A stretch of DNA of 64,000 nt, taken from positions 4,030,001-4,094,000 of the forward strand of contig NZ_CP022303.1 in assembly GCF_004216475.1 (NCBI RefSeq). The letters are read 5' to 3'. Numbering within the stretch: position 1 is the stretch's first letter; the number at the start of each line of letters is the position of its first letter. Of the stretch, positions 33,627 through 42,409 are shown one piece after another. The stretch is from Thalassococcus sp. S3 (lineage in GTDB: Bacteria; Pseudomonadota; Alphaproteobacteria; Rhodobacterales; Rhodobacteraceae). The translations under genes were made by a program, and so were the position numbers. The notes under the pieces are model-generated. The model made no database searches and was not told the DNA's origin. It saw only the letters and a list, made by a program, of their open reading frames with translations.

Positions 33627-35126
33627 TCATTCTCCCATCGACTTGAGAGGATCGCGCTGTTTAAAGAACCGCTGCCACAGGGCCGGCCCGAAAAGCGCAA
33701 GGAAGGTCAAAGCGAAAAACACAAGGCAAAGCGGACGCGTCAGCATCAGCCACCATTGATCGTCCAGCATGATCAGCGACTGGCCCAACCGCTTCTCCAG
33801 CATTCCGCCCAGGATCAGGCCGATCGCGAGCGGCACGACAGAATAGCCAAAGCGGCGCATGAAATAGCCCAGGAAGCCGGCGCCGATGGCGATCCAGACA
33901 TCAAGGAACGATTGGTCCAGCGCATACGCTCCCACGATAGAAAACGTGAAGACAATCGGCCAAAGGATCTGGATGGGCACAAAAGTGATGCGGGCAAAGA
34001 TCTTGGCACCGAAGAGCCCGACGAAGATGAAGAGGACATTCACGAACAGCATCGCCCAGAAGATCGCAAAGGCGAACTCCGCCTGCTCGGTGAACATGGT
34101 GGGGCCGGGTTGAAGCCCGTGGATCATGAGCCCGGCCAGGATCACCGCCGCTGTCGGGCTGCCCGGAATACCCAGCGCGAGTGTGGGCACCATGGCACCG
34201 CCGGTCGCGGAATTGTTCGCGGCCTCGGACCCGGCGATACCTTCGATGGCACCCTTGCCGAATTCCTCGGGCGTCTTCGACCAGCGCCGCGCCTCATTGT
34301 AACCGATCATCGACGCGACCGTGGCCCCTTCGGCCGGCAGGATCCCGATAAAGGTTCCGATGCCGGAGGAGCGCAGAATGGTTTTCCAGACCCGCCTGTA
34401 ATCCGCCCGGCTGGGCAGCTTGATCGCCTTCATCATCACTTCTCGCCGCTCGACCGTCAGCCGGTCGGCCTGCACCAGCAACTCAGAGATGCCGAAGAGG
34501 CCGATCATCACTGGCACGAAACCGATGCCTTCTGTCAGTTCGGACATGCCAAAGGTAAAGCGTTCCACCGTGGTCAGAAGGTCCTTGCCGACGGTGGCGG
34601 CCAGAACGCCCAGCGCGCCCGCGATCAGGTTTTTGACAGGTGATCCATCGCCAATCGTTGCCAGCATGGAAAGGCCGAAAACCGTAAGTGCGAAGTATTC
34701 CGGCGGCGCGAAGTTATATGCCGCACGCGCCATCAGAGGCGCCGCTGCCATCAGGCAAACGACCGAGATGATGCCTCCGATCGTTGAGGAGACCGTCGCC
34801 ATCCCCAAGGCCCGTCCGGCCTCTCCCCGCTGGGCCAGCGGATAGCCGTCCAGACAGGTCGTGGCGCTTGCCGACGTGCCCGGCGTGTTGATCAGGATCG
34901 CGGTGATCGCCCCGGCAAAGGTGGCCGCGCAATAGATCGTCGTCAGGATCGCGATGGCCGGGATGGGATCCATCGTGATGGTGAACGGCAACAAAAGGGC
35001 TGCCCCGGTCGTGGCATTCAACCCCGGTAGCGCCCCGATGATCACACCACCCAGGGTGGCTGCGAAAATCAGAACCAGAAGTTGGGGATCGGTGATGGCG
35101 GTCAGGCCTGCGAGAAAAGCATCCAT
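33627..35126 (-). CDS. tctA: TctA-family large permease subunit of a TTT transporter
   Basis: Inner-membrane channel subunit of 499 aa with about 11-12 hydrophobic segments. Near the N-terminus is the family signature [17 protein letters not shown]. Further on is [16 protein letters not shown], then [15 protein letters not shown]. It lies 4 bp from both tctB and the sugar-acid dehydratase, so uptake and catabolism are co-expressed. Confidence 0.95.
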   Translation of the reverse strand: MDAFLAGLTAITDPQLLVLIFAATLGGVIIGALPGLNATTGAALLLPFTITMDPIPAIAILTTIYCAATFAGAITAILINTPGTSASATTCLDGYPLAQRGEAGRALGMATVSSTIGGIISVVCLMAAAPLMARAAYNFAPPEYFALTVFGLSMLATIGDGSPVKNLIAGALGVLAATVGKDLLTTVERFTFGMSELTEGIGFVPVMIGLFGISELLVQADRLTVERREVMMKAIKLPSRADYRRVWKTILRSSGIGTFIGILPAEGATVASMIGYNEARRWSKTPEEFGKGAIEGIAGSEAANNSATGGAMVPTLALGIPGSPTAAVILAGLMIHGLQPGPTMFTEQAEFAFAIFWAMLFVNVLFIFVGLFGAKIFARITFVPIQILWPIVFTFSIVGAYALDQSFLDVWIAIGAGFLGYFMRRFGYSVVPLAIGLILGGMLEKRLGQSLIMLDDQWWLMLTRPLCLVFFALTFLALFGPALWQRFFKQRDPLKSMGE

Positions 35127-35130
35127 CGGA

Positions 35131-35601
35131 TTACCGGTACCAAAGATTGGTCAGCAGGCCGCGTGGGAACCGGACCTCAAAGACCTGATCGAACAGGAAA
35201 AAGACAAGCGTCGGCGCGACGACAGCGACCAGCGCCAGCGCCCATATGCGCCGCTCCCCCCAGACCAGCGCAAGGCAGAGGCCGAAGGCCGCCAAGCCCA
35301 GAAACAGGTCGATCGGCGCCAACACGGCAAAGATCGCAAAGAGGCCCATGGTCTTCCAAAGGCTCGCAGACATCTTCGCCGTGCGCATTTCGGGATCGGC
35401 CGGATCGGGCTGGGGGCCACGCCAAGCCTGAAGCAAAAGCAGCAAACACAGACCGATGATCAGCAGTAAGACCAGTTGCGGAAAGTCCGAAGGTTGCATG
35501 CCACGCAAAAGGATCGGCGGCACGCGGTCGAACTGCGTGGTTTGCCAATAAGCGATCCCGCAGAACAGGATCAGCCCGATCGGAACCGCAACTCTGGTCA
35601 T
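35131..35601 (-). CDS. tctB: TctB-family small membrane subunit
   Basis: Four-helix membrane protein of 156 aa with hydrophobic segments at about residues 5-20, 42-60, 85-115 and 120-140. The Q-P-S-D-F-P segment after the first helix is typical of TctB. It is placed between tctC and tctA of the same operon, 71 bp after tctC and 4 bp before tctA. Confidence 0.88.
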   Translation of the reverse strand: MTRVAVPIGLILFCGIAYWQTTQFDRVPPILLRGMQPSDFPQLVLLLIIGLCLLLLLQAWRGPQPDPADPEMRTAKMSASLWKTMGLFAIFAVLAPIDLFLGLAAFGLCLALVWGERRIWALALVAVVAPTLVFFLFDQVFEVRFPRGLLTNLWYR

Positions 35602-35672
35602 CTCTGGTGTCTCCCCCTCACCGCTGTCGGGTGCGGGCCGGCCTGAGCCGCCCGCCCCTCTCGCGTTGCCGC

Positions 35673-36641
35673 TTACTGAATGAAGCCCAAATCGCGCAGA
35701 GCCGCATCCATATCACCCATCATCGAGGTGATCTGATCGCCCCAGACATCAGAGCCGGCAACGGACGTCGCATCGAGCCCGGCAGAATCGAGAAACGCCT
35801 GATAAACCGGATGTCCCATCGCCTCCAACAAGGCCTCCTCAAGCTGCGCGGCCACTGCGTCAGGTGTATCGACATGCACCACAAAGCCGCGCACGGTGGA
35901 GAAGTTTGCGTCAATGCCCAGCTCTGCCGCCGTCGAAACATCCGGCAGTGCGGCCATCCGTTCCGGTGCCATGACCACGATGGGGCAGACTTCCCCCGCG
36001 TCGATTTGCGATCCGGCTTCAGCCAAGTTCAAGACAGCCACGTCAACCGCCCCAGCAATCAATTGGGTGGCCAGTTCGCCGCCCCCTTCAAAGGGCAGGA
36101 TCTGTGGCGTGGCCAGATTGCCGTTTCGCGCGAACATAAAGGCAGAGACATCGTCGATCCCGCCAAGATGCGTGGTTCCGTAGGTCAGTCCTTCGTCCTT
36201 CTGGGCTTCGACGAACGCCTGGGCGCTCTCGTAAACACCGCACCGCACCATCAGGATCTGCGGATCGTCCGTGGCGCGCGCGATGGGCCGGATGTCCGCA
36301 AGCTCCATCTCGGTGTTGCCCAGCGCCATCGTGGCGGCGTGGCCAATCGTATAGGTCAGGATGCTATGTCCGTCCGGATCAAGGGTGAGGTAGTAGTCCA
36401 TCGCGGTGGCCCCACCACCGCCGCGCCGATTGACCACCACCATATCGGTATCGAGCGCGCGACGCGCGCGGATCATCATCATCCGCGTGGTGACGTCGGT
36501 TCCCCCTCCGTTACCGGCATGCGTGACGACTTCGATGGTGCGTGTTGGAAAATCCTCGGCGAACGCGGTTGATGCAGCAGCCCCGAACAGGGCAACGCCA
36601 CAAGCAAAGGCGCGCAGATGCGCCGGGCTAAAGCAGGTCAT
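35673..36641 (-). CDS. tctC: TctC/Bug-family periplasmic binding protein of the sugar-acid operon
   Basis: Periplasmic receptor of 322 aa. The start at 36641 behind GGGAGGAATTGAC is preferred over an in-frame ATG 14 codons upstream. A signal peptide ends near A-S-T-A-F-A-E. The mature part opens F-P-T-R-T-I-E-V-V-T-H-A-G-N-G-G-G-T-D, the Bug ligand loop. It probably binds the acid sugar degraded by the downstream enzymes. It is the first gene of the operon, with the operator palindrome 49-64 bp upstream. Confidence 0.92.
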   Translation of the reverse strand: MTCFSPAHLRAFACGVALFGAAASTAFAEDFPTRTIEVVTHAGNGGGTDVTTRMMMIRARRALDTDMVVVNRRGGGGATAMDYYLTLDPDGHSILTYTIGHAATMALGNTEMELADIRPIARATDDPQILMVRCGVYESAQAFVEAQKDEGLTYGTTHLGGIDDVSAFMFARNGNLATPQILPFEGGGELATQLIAGAVDVAVLNLAEAGSQIDAGEVCPIVVMAPERMAALPDVSTAAELGIDANFSTVRGFVVHVDTPDAVAAQLEEALLEAMGHPVYQAFLDSAGLDATSVAGSDVWGDQITSMMGDMDAALRDLGFIQ

Positions 36642-36689
36642 GTCAATTCCTCCCATATGCGCGGATACTTCAGGTAAACGCATTTGTTA

Positions 36690-36705
36690 TTTTGGTATAC
36701 CAAAA
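36690..36705. promoter_or_regulatory. Perfect 16-bp palindrome, probable GntR operator
   Basis: TTTTGGTATACCAAAA is an exact palindrome located 49-64 bp before the tctC start of the sugar-acid operon. The core TGGTATACCA is the kind of site bound by FadR/FCD GntR regulators, and one is encoded within the operon. Its position suits a repressor overlapping the promoter. Confidence 0.75.
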
Positions 36706-36978
36706 CTCCAATATGCCTATATCGCAATATCATGGGAGTCAACGCGCAACTGCGGAAAACGGCACAAACATCCTCACCACATTGGAAATATTCATTTTTC
36801 CCACGCGCGTTGCTGTCTTCAGTCAGCAGGAAGACCAGACTGGCCTTTCGGAAATTGCGACCAAACGCTCAAGTATCCCGGAAAACAGCGGGGGCTTTCA
36901 CAAGATCAAAGTCGGCGCGTTTTTCGAATATTGGCGACATGATTTATCAGGGCTGAACGCCTGCCATTTGCCATGGGT

Positions 36979-37018
36979 GCTGCACCCGCGCACTTTCAAA
37001 AGGAGGCGCGGATGCAGC
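36979..37018 (-). terminator. 13-bp hairpin after the sugar dehydrogenase gene
   Basis: GCTGCACCCGCGC and GCGCGGATGCAGC pair over 13 positions (one G-U in the minus-strand RNA) around a 14-nt loop. It starts 5 bp beyond the stop codon at 37024. There is no U-run, so termination may rely on Rho or the structure may protect the 3' end. Confidence 0.5.
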
Positions 37019-37023
37019 GGGCT

Positions 37024-38136
37024 TCAGGACGTCGGTGAGATGCGAAAAATGCCGCCCTCAAATTCGTCGTTAAGCACATAGAGCATGCCATCAGGACCTT
37101 GCCGCACGTCCCGCACGCGACCGATCTCTCCATCAAGCACATATTCGGTCCCGGCCACCTGTCCGTCATCGTTCAGCATGACACGGATCAGAGCAGATTG
37201 CAGAAGTGAGCCGGCGAACAGATCACCTTGCCAGAAGGCAAAATCGTCTCCTGTGTAAACTTCCAACCCCGACAAGGCGACCGTCGGTGAAACACCCCAG
37301 GTAAAGAGAGGCTCGACATAGTCGCCCGTGACGACAGCCCGGGGTGCGTCATCAATACCAAATGTCCGGTCCGGCCAACCGTAGTTGCCACCGCCTTGGA
37401 TCTGGTTGATTTCATCACCGCCCAGCCCGCCATGATCGGTCGCCCAAACCTGTCCCGTGACCGGATGAATGGCCAGGCCTTGTGGATTTTTGAACCCATT
37501 GGCCACAATGGCATCGTGACCCGCCATCGCATTGGCACGTGCCTCACCGTCACGGCTTATACGAATGATGGAACCAATTGTGTTCGACGTATCCTGCGCC
37601 TGCTCCACAGCCATATGATCTCCGACCGTGATCAGAAGATGGCCCTCCTGATCGAAGCGGATGCGCGAACCAAACCCCTCGTCGCTTTCGACCCGCATCT
37701 CTGCCTCATGAATGATGGTGAGGTCGTGCAGCGCGTCGTCCACGAGACGCGCACGCGCGACTTGCAACCAGCGCTCGTCCCCCTCTTTCCTGGAAAAACT
37801 GAAAAAGATCGTCGAGTCAGCGGCGAAATCAGGGCTCACGGAGACATCGAAGAGGCCGTCGCGAAATTCGCTCACAATATCCGGCACATTTGCCCAGGGC
37901 TCTGACAAATGTCCCTCCGGGCTGACCAGTCTGATGCGTCCAGGCCTTTCGGTCACAATCTTCCGACCATCGGGAAGAAAATCCAGCCCCCAGGGATGCT
38001 CCAGACCAGCGGCAACCGGTGTCAGCAGAAATCCGTGCTGGGATGTCAGGATCTCGCGCTGAGACGTGTCAGCTGCCGCGGACGCAGCCCAAATTGGAAG
38101 AAGGCCGACTGCGGCAGCATGGAGATACGTTTTCAT
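37024..38136 (-). CDS. PQQ-dependent aldose sugar dehydrogenase-like (GSDH family)
   Basis: Secreted six-bladed beta-propeller of 370 aa with a signal peptide (about 1-22, A-S-A-A-A-D). It has L-E-H-P-W-G-L-D-F-L-P-D-G near residue 46, the family segments G-F-G-S-R-I-R-F and H-L-L-I-T-V-G-D, N-P-Q-G-L-A-I-H-P near 215 and T-D-H-G-G-L-G-G-D-E-I-N near 233. These match the YliI/soluble aldose dehydrogenase group, which oxidises sugars in the periplasm with PQQ. No PQQ synthesis genes are nearby. It appears to be a single-gene unit. Confidence 0.88.
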   Translation of the reverse strand: MKTYLHAAAVGLLPIWAASAAADTSQREILTSQHGFLLTPVAAGLEHPWGLDFLPDGRKIVTERPGRIRLVSPEGHLSEPWANVPDIVSEFRDGLFDVSVSPDFAADSTIFFSFSRKEGDERWLQVARARLVDDALHDLTIIHEAEMRVESDEGFGSRIRFDQEGHLLITVGDHMAVEQAQDTSNTIGSIIRISRDGEARANAMAGHDAIVANGFKNPQGLAIHPVTGQVWATDHGGLGGDEINQIQGGGNYGWPDRTFGIDDAPRAVVTGDYVEPLFTWGVSPTVALSGLEVYTGDDFAFWQGDLFAGSLLQSALIRVMLNDDGQVAGTEYVLDGEIGRVRDVRQGPDGMLYVLNDEFEGGIFRISPTS

Positions 38137-38572
38137 GATGGTCCTTTCCTGTTCCCAAAATGCGATGCTTTTCGCCAGGGCGCGGATGCACGCGCATGGC
38201 TATTGGGAAACACTCGGACCCGCGTGATTATTCGATCCCGTTACCCGGCAATCCGGACACCGACATCCGACAAGGCGCTCGCGAGCCAACCAGAACAGCT
38301 CTACGCCATTGATTTGATTATAATTCCATTTTCCGCAGACGATCGCCAGATCTGCCCTTCCGATGCATGGAAACACTTCAGGTCTAGATATTCGCCGATC
38401 AAGTCAAAAAGATCCAAGTCCTTCCAAAAGAGACAGCAAAAACCGCACCCCATCGGAAAGGAAGCTGGCAATCAACCAGATTTCGATCCAGAACTTTGCG
38501 CCAGACCGCTCTCGATTGTGTTAAGACGTAACCGATCCGTTGAACTTCTCAGACCGGACTGAAATGCAGACC
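38137..38572. other. 436-bp gap, no gene seen
   Basis: Between the sugar dehydrogenase start and the end of fnrL. It includes AT-rich stretches near 38315-38335 that may contribute to the dehydrogenase promoter, but no open frame with a ribosome site, no RNA pattern and no strong inverted repeat were found. Confidence 0.55.
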
Positions 38573-39316
38573 TTAGACGAGGAAACCGCCATCGCTGTCG
38601 TCACCGGCCTCTTCCATCAATCTCCCCATATCGGGGATGGTGATGCGCCGCTTGCCTTCAAGATGAATGACCTGGTCTTTCTTCAGGGCAGAGATCTGGC
38701 GGCTGACCGTTTCAAGCGTCAGGCCAAGGTAATCGGCCATGGCTTCGCGCGTCAAAGGCAGATCAAGCGTGGCCTTGCTATATCCCGCGGTCATGTTCAG
38801 CGCAGCATCCCGACGCGCCACGATGCTGAGAAGGCTGGCGATCTTCTCCCGCGCCGTCTTTCGGCCAAGAACAAGCATCCACTCCCGCGCTGCATCAAGC
38901 TCATCGAGGGTCATTTCAAGGAGCCGCTGGGAGATGTGCGGCGTGCGTACCATCATATCCTCAAATGGCTTCTTGCGAAAACAGCACATCAACAGGTCGG
39001 TCGTTGCCTGCACGTTATAGGCCGCGCCCTCCCGGCCCGGACGGCCGACAAAATCCGAAGGCAGCAAGAGCCCCACCATCTGCGTGCGGCCGTCTTCCAT
39101 CGTCTGGGTCAGCGTGGCTACGCCAGACACCACCGACCCCACGAAATCCATGCGGTCGCCCGACCAGATCACGGTCTGCCCCGCCTCGAAGCTTCTGTAA
39201 TACTTGATGTCTTCCAGATGGGCGAGTTCATCGGTCTCACACCTCGCACACACGGCGCGGTGACGGATCGGACAGTCAGAGCAGTCCTGGGTTACCTTTT
39301 GTCCTTGGGCTTGCAT
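38573..39316 (-). CDS. fnrL: FnrL oxygen-sensing CRP/FNR regulator
   Basis: Transcription factor of 247 aa that senses oxygen through a [4Fe-4S] cluster and controls anaerobic/microaerobic genes. N-terminal cysteines C12, C15, C23 and C26 plus a central pair in L-M-C-C-F-R-K supply the ligands. A cNMP-type barrel follows, then the HTH L-T-R-E-A-M-A-D-Y-L-G-L-T-L-E-T-V-S-R, with the E-x-x-S-R recognition pattern of FNR. The ATG at 39316 is chosen; a TTG further up falls inside the FNR box. It is divergent from hemN, as in Rhodobacter. Confidence 0.95.
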   Translation of the reverse strand: MQAQGQKVTQDCSDCPIRHRAVCARCETDELAHLEDIKYYRSFEAGQTVIWSGDRMDFVGSVVSGVATLTQTMEDGRTQMVGLLLPSDFVGRPGREGAAYNVQATTDLLMCCFRKKPFEDMMVRTPHISQRLLEMTLDELDAAREWMLVLGRKTAREKIASLLSIVARRDAALNMTAGYSKATLDLPLTREAMADYLGLTLETVSRQISALKKDQVIHLEGKRRITIPDMGRLMEEAGDDSDGGFLV

Positions 39317-39332
39317 ATGGTCTTCCGGGGGG

Positions 39333-39346
39333 TTGATCTGTATCAA
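39333..39346. promoter_or_regulatory. Perfect FNR box between fnrL and hemN
   Basis: TTGATCTGTATCAA matches the TTGAT-N4-ATCAA consensus exactly. It is 17 bp before the fnrL start and 36 bp before the hemN start, so FnrL can control both genes. The closeness to the fnrL start would suit autorepression. Confidence 0.92.
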
Positions 39347-39381
39347 GGCGTTCGCGCGGCTGACAGGTGTAGCGTAAGTTC

Positions 39382-40737
39382 ATGGTGACAAAATCTCAAT
39401 TGGCGAAGCTGGGATTATTTGACGCGCGGGTGCCGCGCTATACGAGCTATCCCACGGCCCCCCACTTCTCGAAAGCCATCGGCGGAGCGGTCTTTGCCGA
39501 CTGGCTGGAACGCATCCCAGAGCGCTCAAACGTCTCATTTTATATACATGTTCCGTTTTGCAGGCGGTTGTGCTGGTTCTGTGCCTGCCGGACACAAGGG
39601 ACCCAAAGCGACGCTCCGGTTGCGGCTTATGTCGAAACGCTCAAGTCAGAGCTTGCGCTTTTGTCCACCCATCTTCCGGCCGGCGTCAAGATCTCGCGGC
39701 TGCATTGGGGCGGCGGCACACCAACGCTGCTCAAGGCCGGAATGATCCGGGATCTCGCGGGCGCGGTGGCAGATGTGGCACCGTTTGCCGACGAATACGA
39801 CTTCTCGGTCGAGATCGACCCGAACGAGATCGACACCGCAAGGCTAGAGGCGCTGGCAGAGGCTGGCATGACCCGTGCCTCGATCGGGGTGCAGGATTTC
39901 GATCCGATGATCCAGGAGACGATCGGTCGTCTGCAAAGCTATGATGTGACACGGGACGTGGCGGACATGATCCGCGGCTGCGGCATTCACAGCCTGAACA
40001 CCGATATTCTCTACGGACTGCCGCATCAGACAAAGGCCCGGATGACCGAAAGCGTGCAAAAGCTCGTATCGCTGAACCCCGACCGGGTGGCGCTTTACGG
40101 GTATGCGCATGTGCCCTGGATGGCGCGGCGGCAGGCCATGATCCCATCAGATGCCCTGCCCACGCCCGAAGAGCGCCTGGCACTCTTCGACACGGCCCGG
40201 CGGCTGTTTCTGTGGGACGGCTATGACGAGATCGGCATCGACCATTTCGCCCGGCCCGAGGATTCGATGGCGAGGGTCCAGAAGGCGGGCCAGCTCCGGC
40301 GCAACTTCCAGGGCTATACCGACGATCCCTGCGACGTGCTGATCGGGCTGGGCGCGTCGTCGATCTCGCGCTTTCCGCAAGGCTATGTGCAGAACGCGGC
40401 GGCCACCTCGGTCCATACGGCCTATATCCGGCGCGGTGAGTTCTCCAGCGAACGCGGCCATGTCTTTGCCGGCGACGATCTGCTGCGCGGACGCATGATC
40501 GAGGCGTTGATGTGCGACTTCCGCATCGACACCGACGAGATGATGAGCCGCTTCGACGTGCCACGCAGGGCGGTGGACCAGATCCTCGACGATGCGGATC
40601 AGGCCTTTGCCGGGCTTCTCAGCCGGACCAAGGACGGCCTTTTCGTTCCGCATGAGGCGCGGCCCCTGACCCGGATGATCGCGCGGCAGCTTGACGCTTA
40701 CGCGCTCAGCAAAGCCGGACACAGTTCCGCCGTATAA
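39382..40737 (+). CDS. hemN: Oxygen-independent coproporphyrinogen III dehydrogenase
   Basis: Radical-SAM enzyme of 451 aa that decarboxylates coproporphyrinogen III to protoporphyrinogen IX without oxygen in heme and bacteriochlorophyll synthesis. The cluster motif C-R-R-L-C-W-F-C (C60, C64, C67) is followed by C-A-C-R. R-Y-T-S-Y-P-T-A-P-H-F is the conserved N-terminal segment of genuine HemN, and H-W-G-G-G-T-P-T and the C-terminal HemN domain are present. It is controlled by the FNR box shared with fnrL. Confidence 0.95.
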   Translation: MVTKSQLAKLGLFDARVPRYTSYPTAPHFSKAIGGAVFADWLERIPERSNVSFYIHVPFCRRLCWFCACRTQGTQSDAPVAAYVETLKSELALLSTHLPAGVKISRLHWGGGTPTLLKAGMIRDLAGAVADVAPFADEYDFSVEIDPNEIDTARLEALAEAGMTRASIGVQDFDPMIQETIGRLQSYDVTRDVADMIRGCGIHSLNTDILYGLPHQTKARMTESVQKLVSLNPDRVALYGYAHVPWMARRQAMIPSDALPTPEERLALFDTARRLFLWDGYDEIGIDHFARPEDSMARVQKAGQLRRNFQGYTDDPCDVLIGLGASSISRFPQGYVQNAAATSVHTAYIRRGEFSSERGHVFAGDDLLRGRMIEALMCDFRIDTDEMMSRFDVPRRAVDQILDDADQAFAGLLSRTKDGLFVPHEARPLTRMIARQLDAYALSKAGHSSAV

Positions 40738-40765
40738 GGCCCATCCGCCCGCCAAAGGCGCCAGC

Positions 40766-40784
40766 GCGGCCCGGGACGGGCCGC
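40766..40784. terminator. GC-rich hairpin between hemN and yejF
   Basis: GCGGCCCG and CGGGCCGC form a perfect 8-bp stem around GGA. With a second hairpin at 40796-40812 it fills the 91-bp space between the convergent hemN and yejF genes, where transcripts from both sides should end. Confidence 0.5.
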
Positions 40785-40795
40785 CATGATCGTGT

Positions 40796-40812
40796 GCGCG
40801 CCGCAGGCGCGC
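40796..40812. terminator. Second hairpin between hemN and yejF
   Basis: GCGCGCC and GGCGCGC form a perfect 7-bp stem around a 3-nt loop, followed on the plus strand by CCCGTTTGG. It is one of two tandem hairpins between convergent genes. Confidence 0.5.
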
Positions 40813-40828
40813 CCCGTTTGGTCAGAGC

Positions 40829-42409
40829 CTACTGGGCGGCCATCAGCAGCGCACGGGTATAGTCGGTACCCGGGGTCTCGAACAAAGCCTCCGAGCCTCC
40901 GATTTCCACCACATCGCCCTGTTTCATGACAATCACCTGGTGCGACATGGCCCGCACCACCTTCAAATCGTGACTGATAAACAGATAGGCCAGCCCGTAT
41001 TTCCGCTGCAGGTTGCGCAAAAGCTCCACAATCTGGACCTGAACCGTCATATCCAGCGCCGAGGTCGGCTCGTCCAGCACCAGCAGCTTGGGCCGCAGAA
41101 CCATCGCGCGGGCAATGGCGATGCGTTGCCGTTGCCCGCCGGAAAACTCATGCGGATAGCGATCCATCGTGGCGGGGTCGAGGCCCACCTCGCCCATGAT
41201 CTCCGCCACCAGTTCGCGCGGCCGGCGCGCCGGGTCGACCTTATGGATGGCGAGCCCTTCTGAGATGATCTGGGCACAGGTCATGCGCGGACTGAGAGAG
41301 CCGAACGGGTCCTGAAAGACGATCTGCATGTCCTTCCTGAGCCGCCGCAACTGCCGGGTGGACCATTTGCGGATATCCTCGCCCAGAAACGCGATCCGGC
41401 CTTCGGAGGCGATCAGCCGCATGATGGCAAGCGCCAGGGTGGTCTTGCCCGATCCGCTTTCGCCGACAATACCCACCGTCTCCCCTGCCCTGACGGTCAG
41501 CGTGGCGTCGTTGACGGCTTTCACGTAGCCCACGGTGGTTTTCAAAAGCCCCTTCTGGATCGGGAACCAGATCCGCAGGTTTTGCGTCTCGGCAATCACC
41601 GGCGCATCGTTTGGCACCGGATCCGGCACGCCGCTGGGCTCTGCCGCCAGCAGCTTTTTGGTGTAGTCGTGTTGCGGAGTGCCGAAGATCTCGGCGGTGG
41701 GCCCGGTCTCGACGATCTCGCCATCCTTCATCACGCAGACCCGGTCGGCGATGCGGCGCACGATGCCCAGATCGTGGGTGATGAAGAGAAGGCCCATCCG
41801 CTCGGTCTCTTTCAGATCCGCCAGAAGATCGAGGATCTGGGACTGGATCGTCACATCCAGCGCAGTCGTGGGCTCGTCCGCAATCAGGATGTCGGGCTTG
41901 TTGGCCAGCGCCATGGCGATCATCACGCGCTGCCGCTGCCCGCCAGACAGCTCATGCGGGTAGGCCGAAAGCCGGGTCTCGGCATCCCGGATGCCCACCT
42001 TGTTGAGCAGATCGAGGATCCGCTCCCGCGCGGCATCCTCCACAAGGCCCTGATGCAGGGCAATCGACTCGCGCAATTGTTTTTCAATCGTATGCAGCGG
42101 GTTGAGCGAGGTCATCGGCTCCTGAAAGATGAAGCTGATGTCGTTGCCCCGCACCTGCCGCAACGTGCGTTCGGGCGCGCCGATCAGTTCGGCGCCGTCA
42201 TAGGTGACGGAGCCTTCGACCTCTGCGCTGTCGCCCAGAAGCGACACGGTGGAGAGCGCCGAGACCGATTTGCCGGAGCCGCTTTCGCCCACCAGAGCCA
42301 CGGTCTCACCCCGGTCGACGGTAAAGCTGACGCCGCGTACGGCCTGACTGACCTGTCCGTCCTGGCGGAACGACACGCGAAGGTCGGTGACCTTGAGAAG
42401 TTCGGTCAT
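40829..42409 (-). CDS. yejF: ABC transporter ATPase with two nucleotide-binding domains (YejF-like)
   Basis: Cytoplasmic energy subunit of 526 aa for an oligopeptide-type importer. Two full ATPase domains lie in tandem: G-E-S-G-S-G-K-S (about 38), L-S-G-G-Q-R-Q-R-V and L-I-A-D-E-P-T-T-A-L-D in the first; G-E-S-G-S-G-K-T (about 316), F-S-G-G-Q-R-Q-R-I and V-L-D-E-P-T-S-A-L-D in the second. It starts within the stop of yejE (ATGA). The YejABEF system imports short peptides and microcin C-like compounds in enterics. Confidence 0.93.
   Translation of the reverse strand: MTELLKVTDLRVSFRQDGQVSQAVRGVSFTVDRGETVALVGESGSGKSVSALSTVSLLGDSAEVEGSVTYDGAELIGAPERTLRQVRGNDISFIFQEPMTSLNPLHTIEKQLRESIALHQGLVEDAARERILDLLNKVGIRDAETRLSAYPHELSGGQRQRVMIAMALANKPDILIADEPTTALDVTIQSQILDLLADLKETERMGLLFITHDLGIVRRIADRVCVMKDGEIVETGPTAEIFGTPQHDYTKKLLAAEPSGVPDPVPNDAPVIAETQNLRIWFPIQKGLLKTTVGYVKAVNDATLTVRAGETVGIVGESGSGKTTLALAIMRLIASEGRIAFLGEDIRKWSTRQLRRLRKDMQIVFQDPFGSLSPRMTCAQIISEGLAIHKVDPARRPRELVAEIMGEVGLDPATMDRYPHEFSGGQRQRIAIARAMVLRPKLLVLDEPTSALDMTVQVQIVELLRNLQRKYGLAYLFISHDLKVVRAMSHQVIVMKQGDVVEIGGSEALFETPGTDYTRALLMAAQ

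Larger units (their letters stand above)
36642..37023. other. 382-bp intergenic region with operon promoter
   Basis: Holds the promoter and palindromic operator of the sugar-acid operon on its left side and a long hairpin (36979-37018) at the end of the sugar dehydrogenase gene on its right side. The middle is AT-richer than its surroundings and carries no supported gene. Confidence 0.6.

Noticed and set aside
32477..33646. A 389-codon plus-strand open frame
   Set aside because: Antisense to the enolase-superfamily dehydratase, which has clear catalytic motifs; the plus-strand product is unrecognisable and high in His/Arg.
39317..39346. Upstream TTG start for fnrL
   Set aside because: The TTG is part of a perfect FNR box; the ATG at 39316 follows GGAAG and gives the expected N-terminus.
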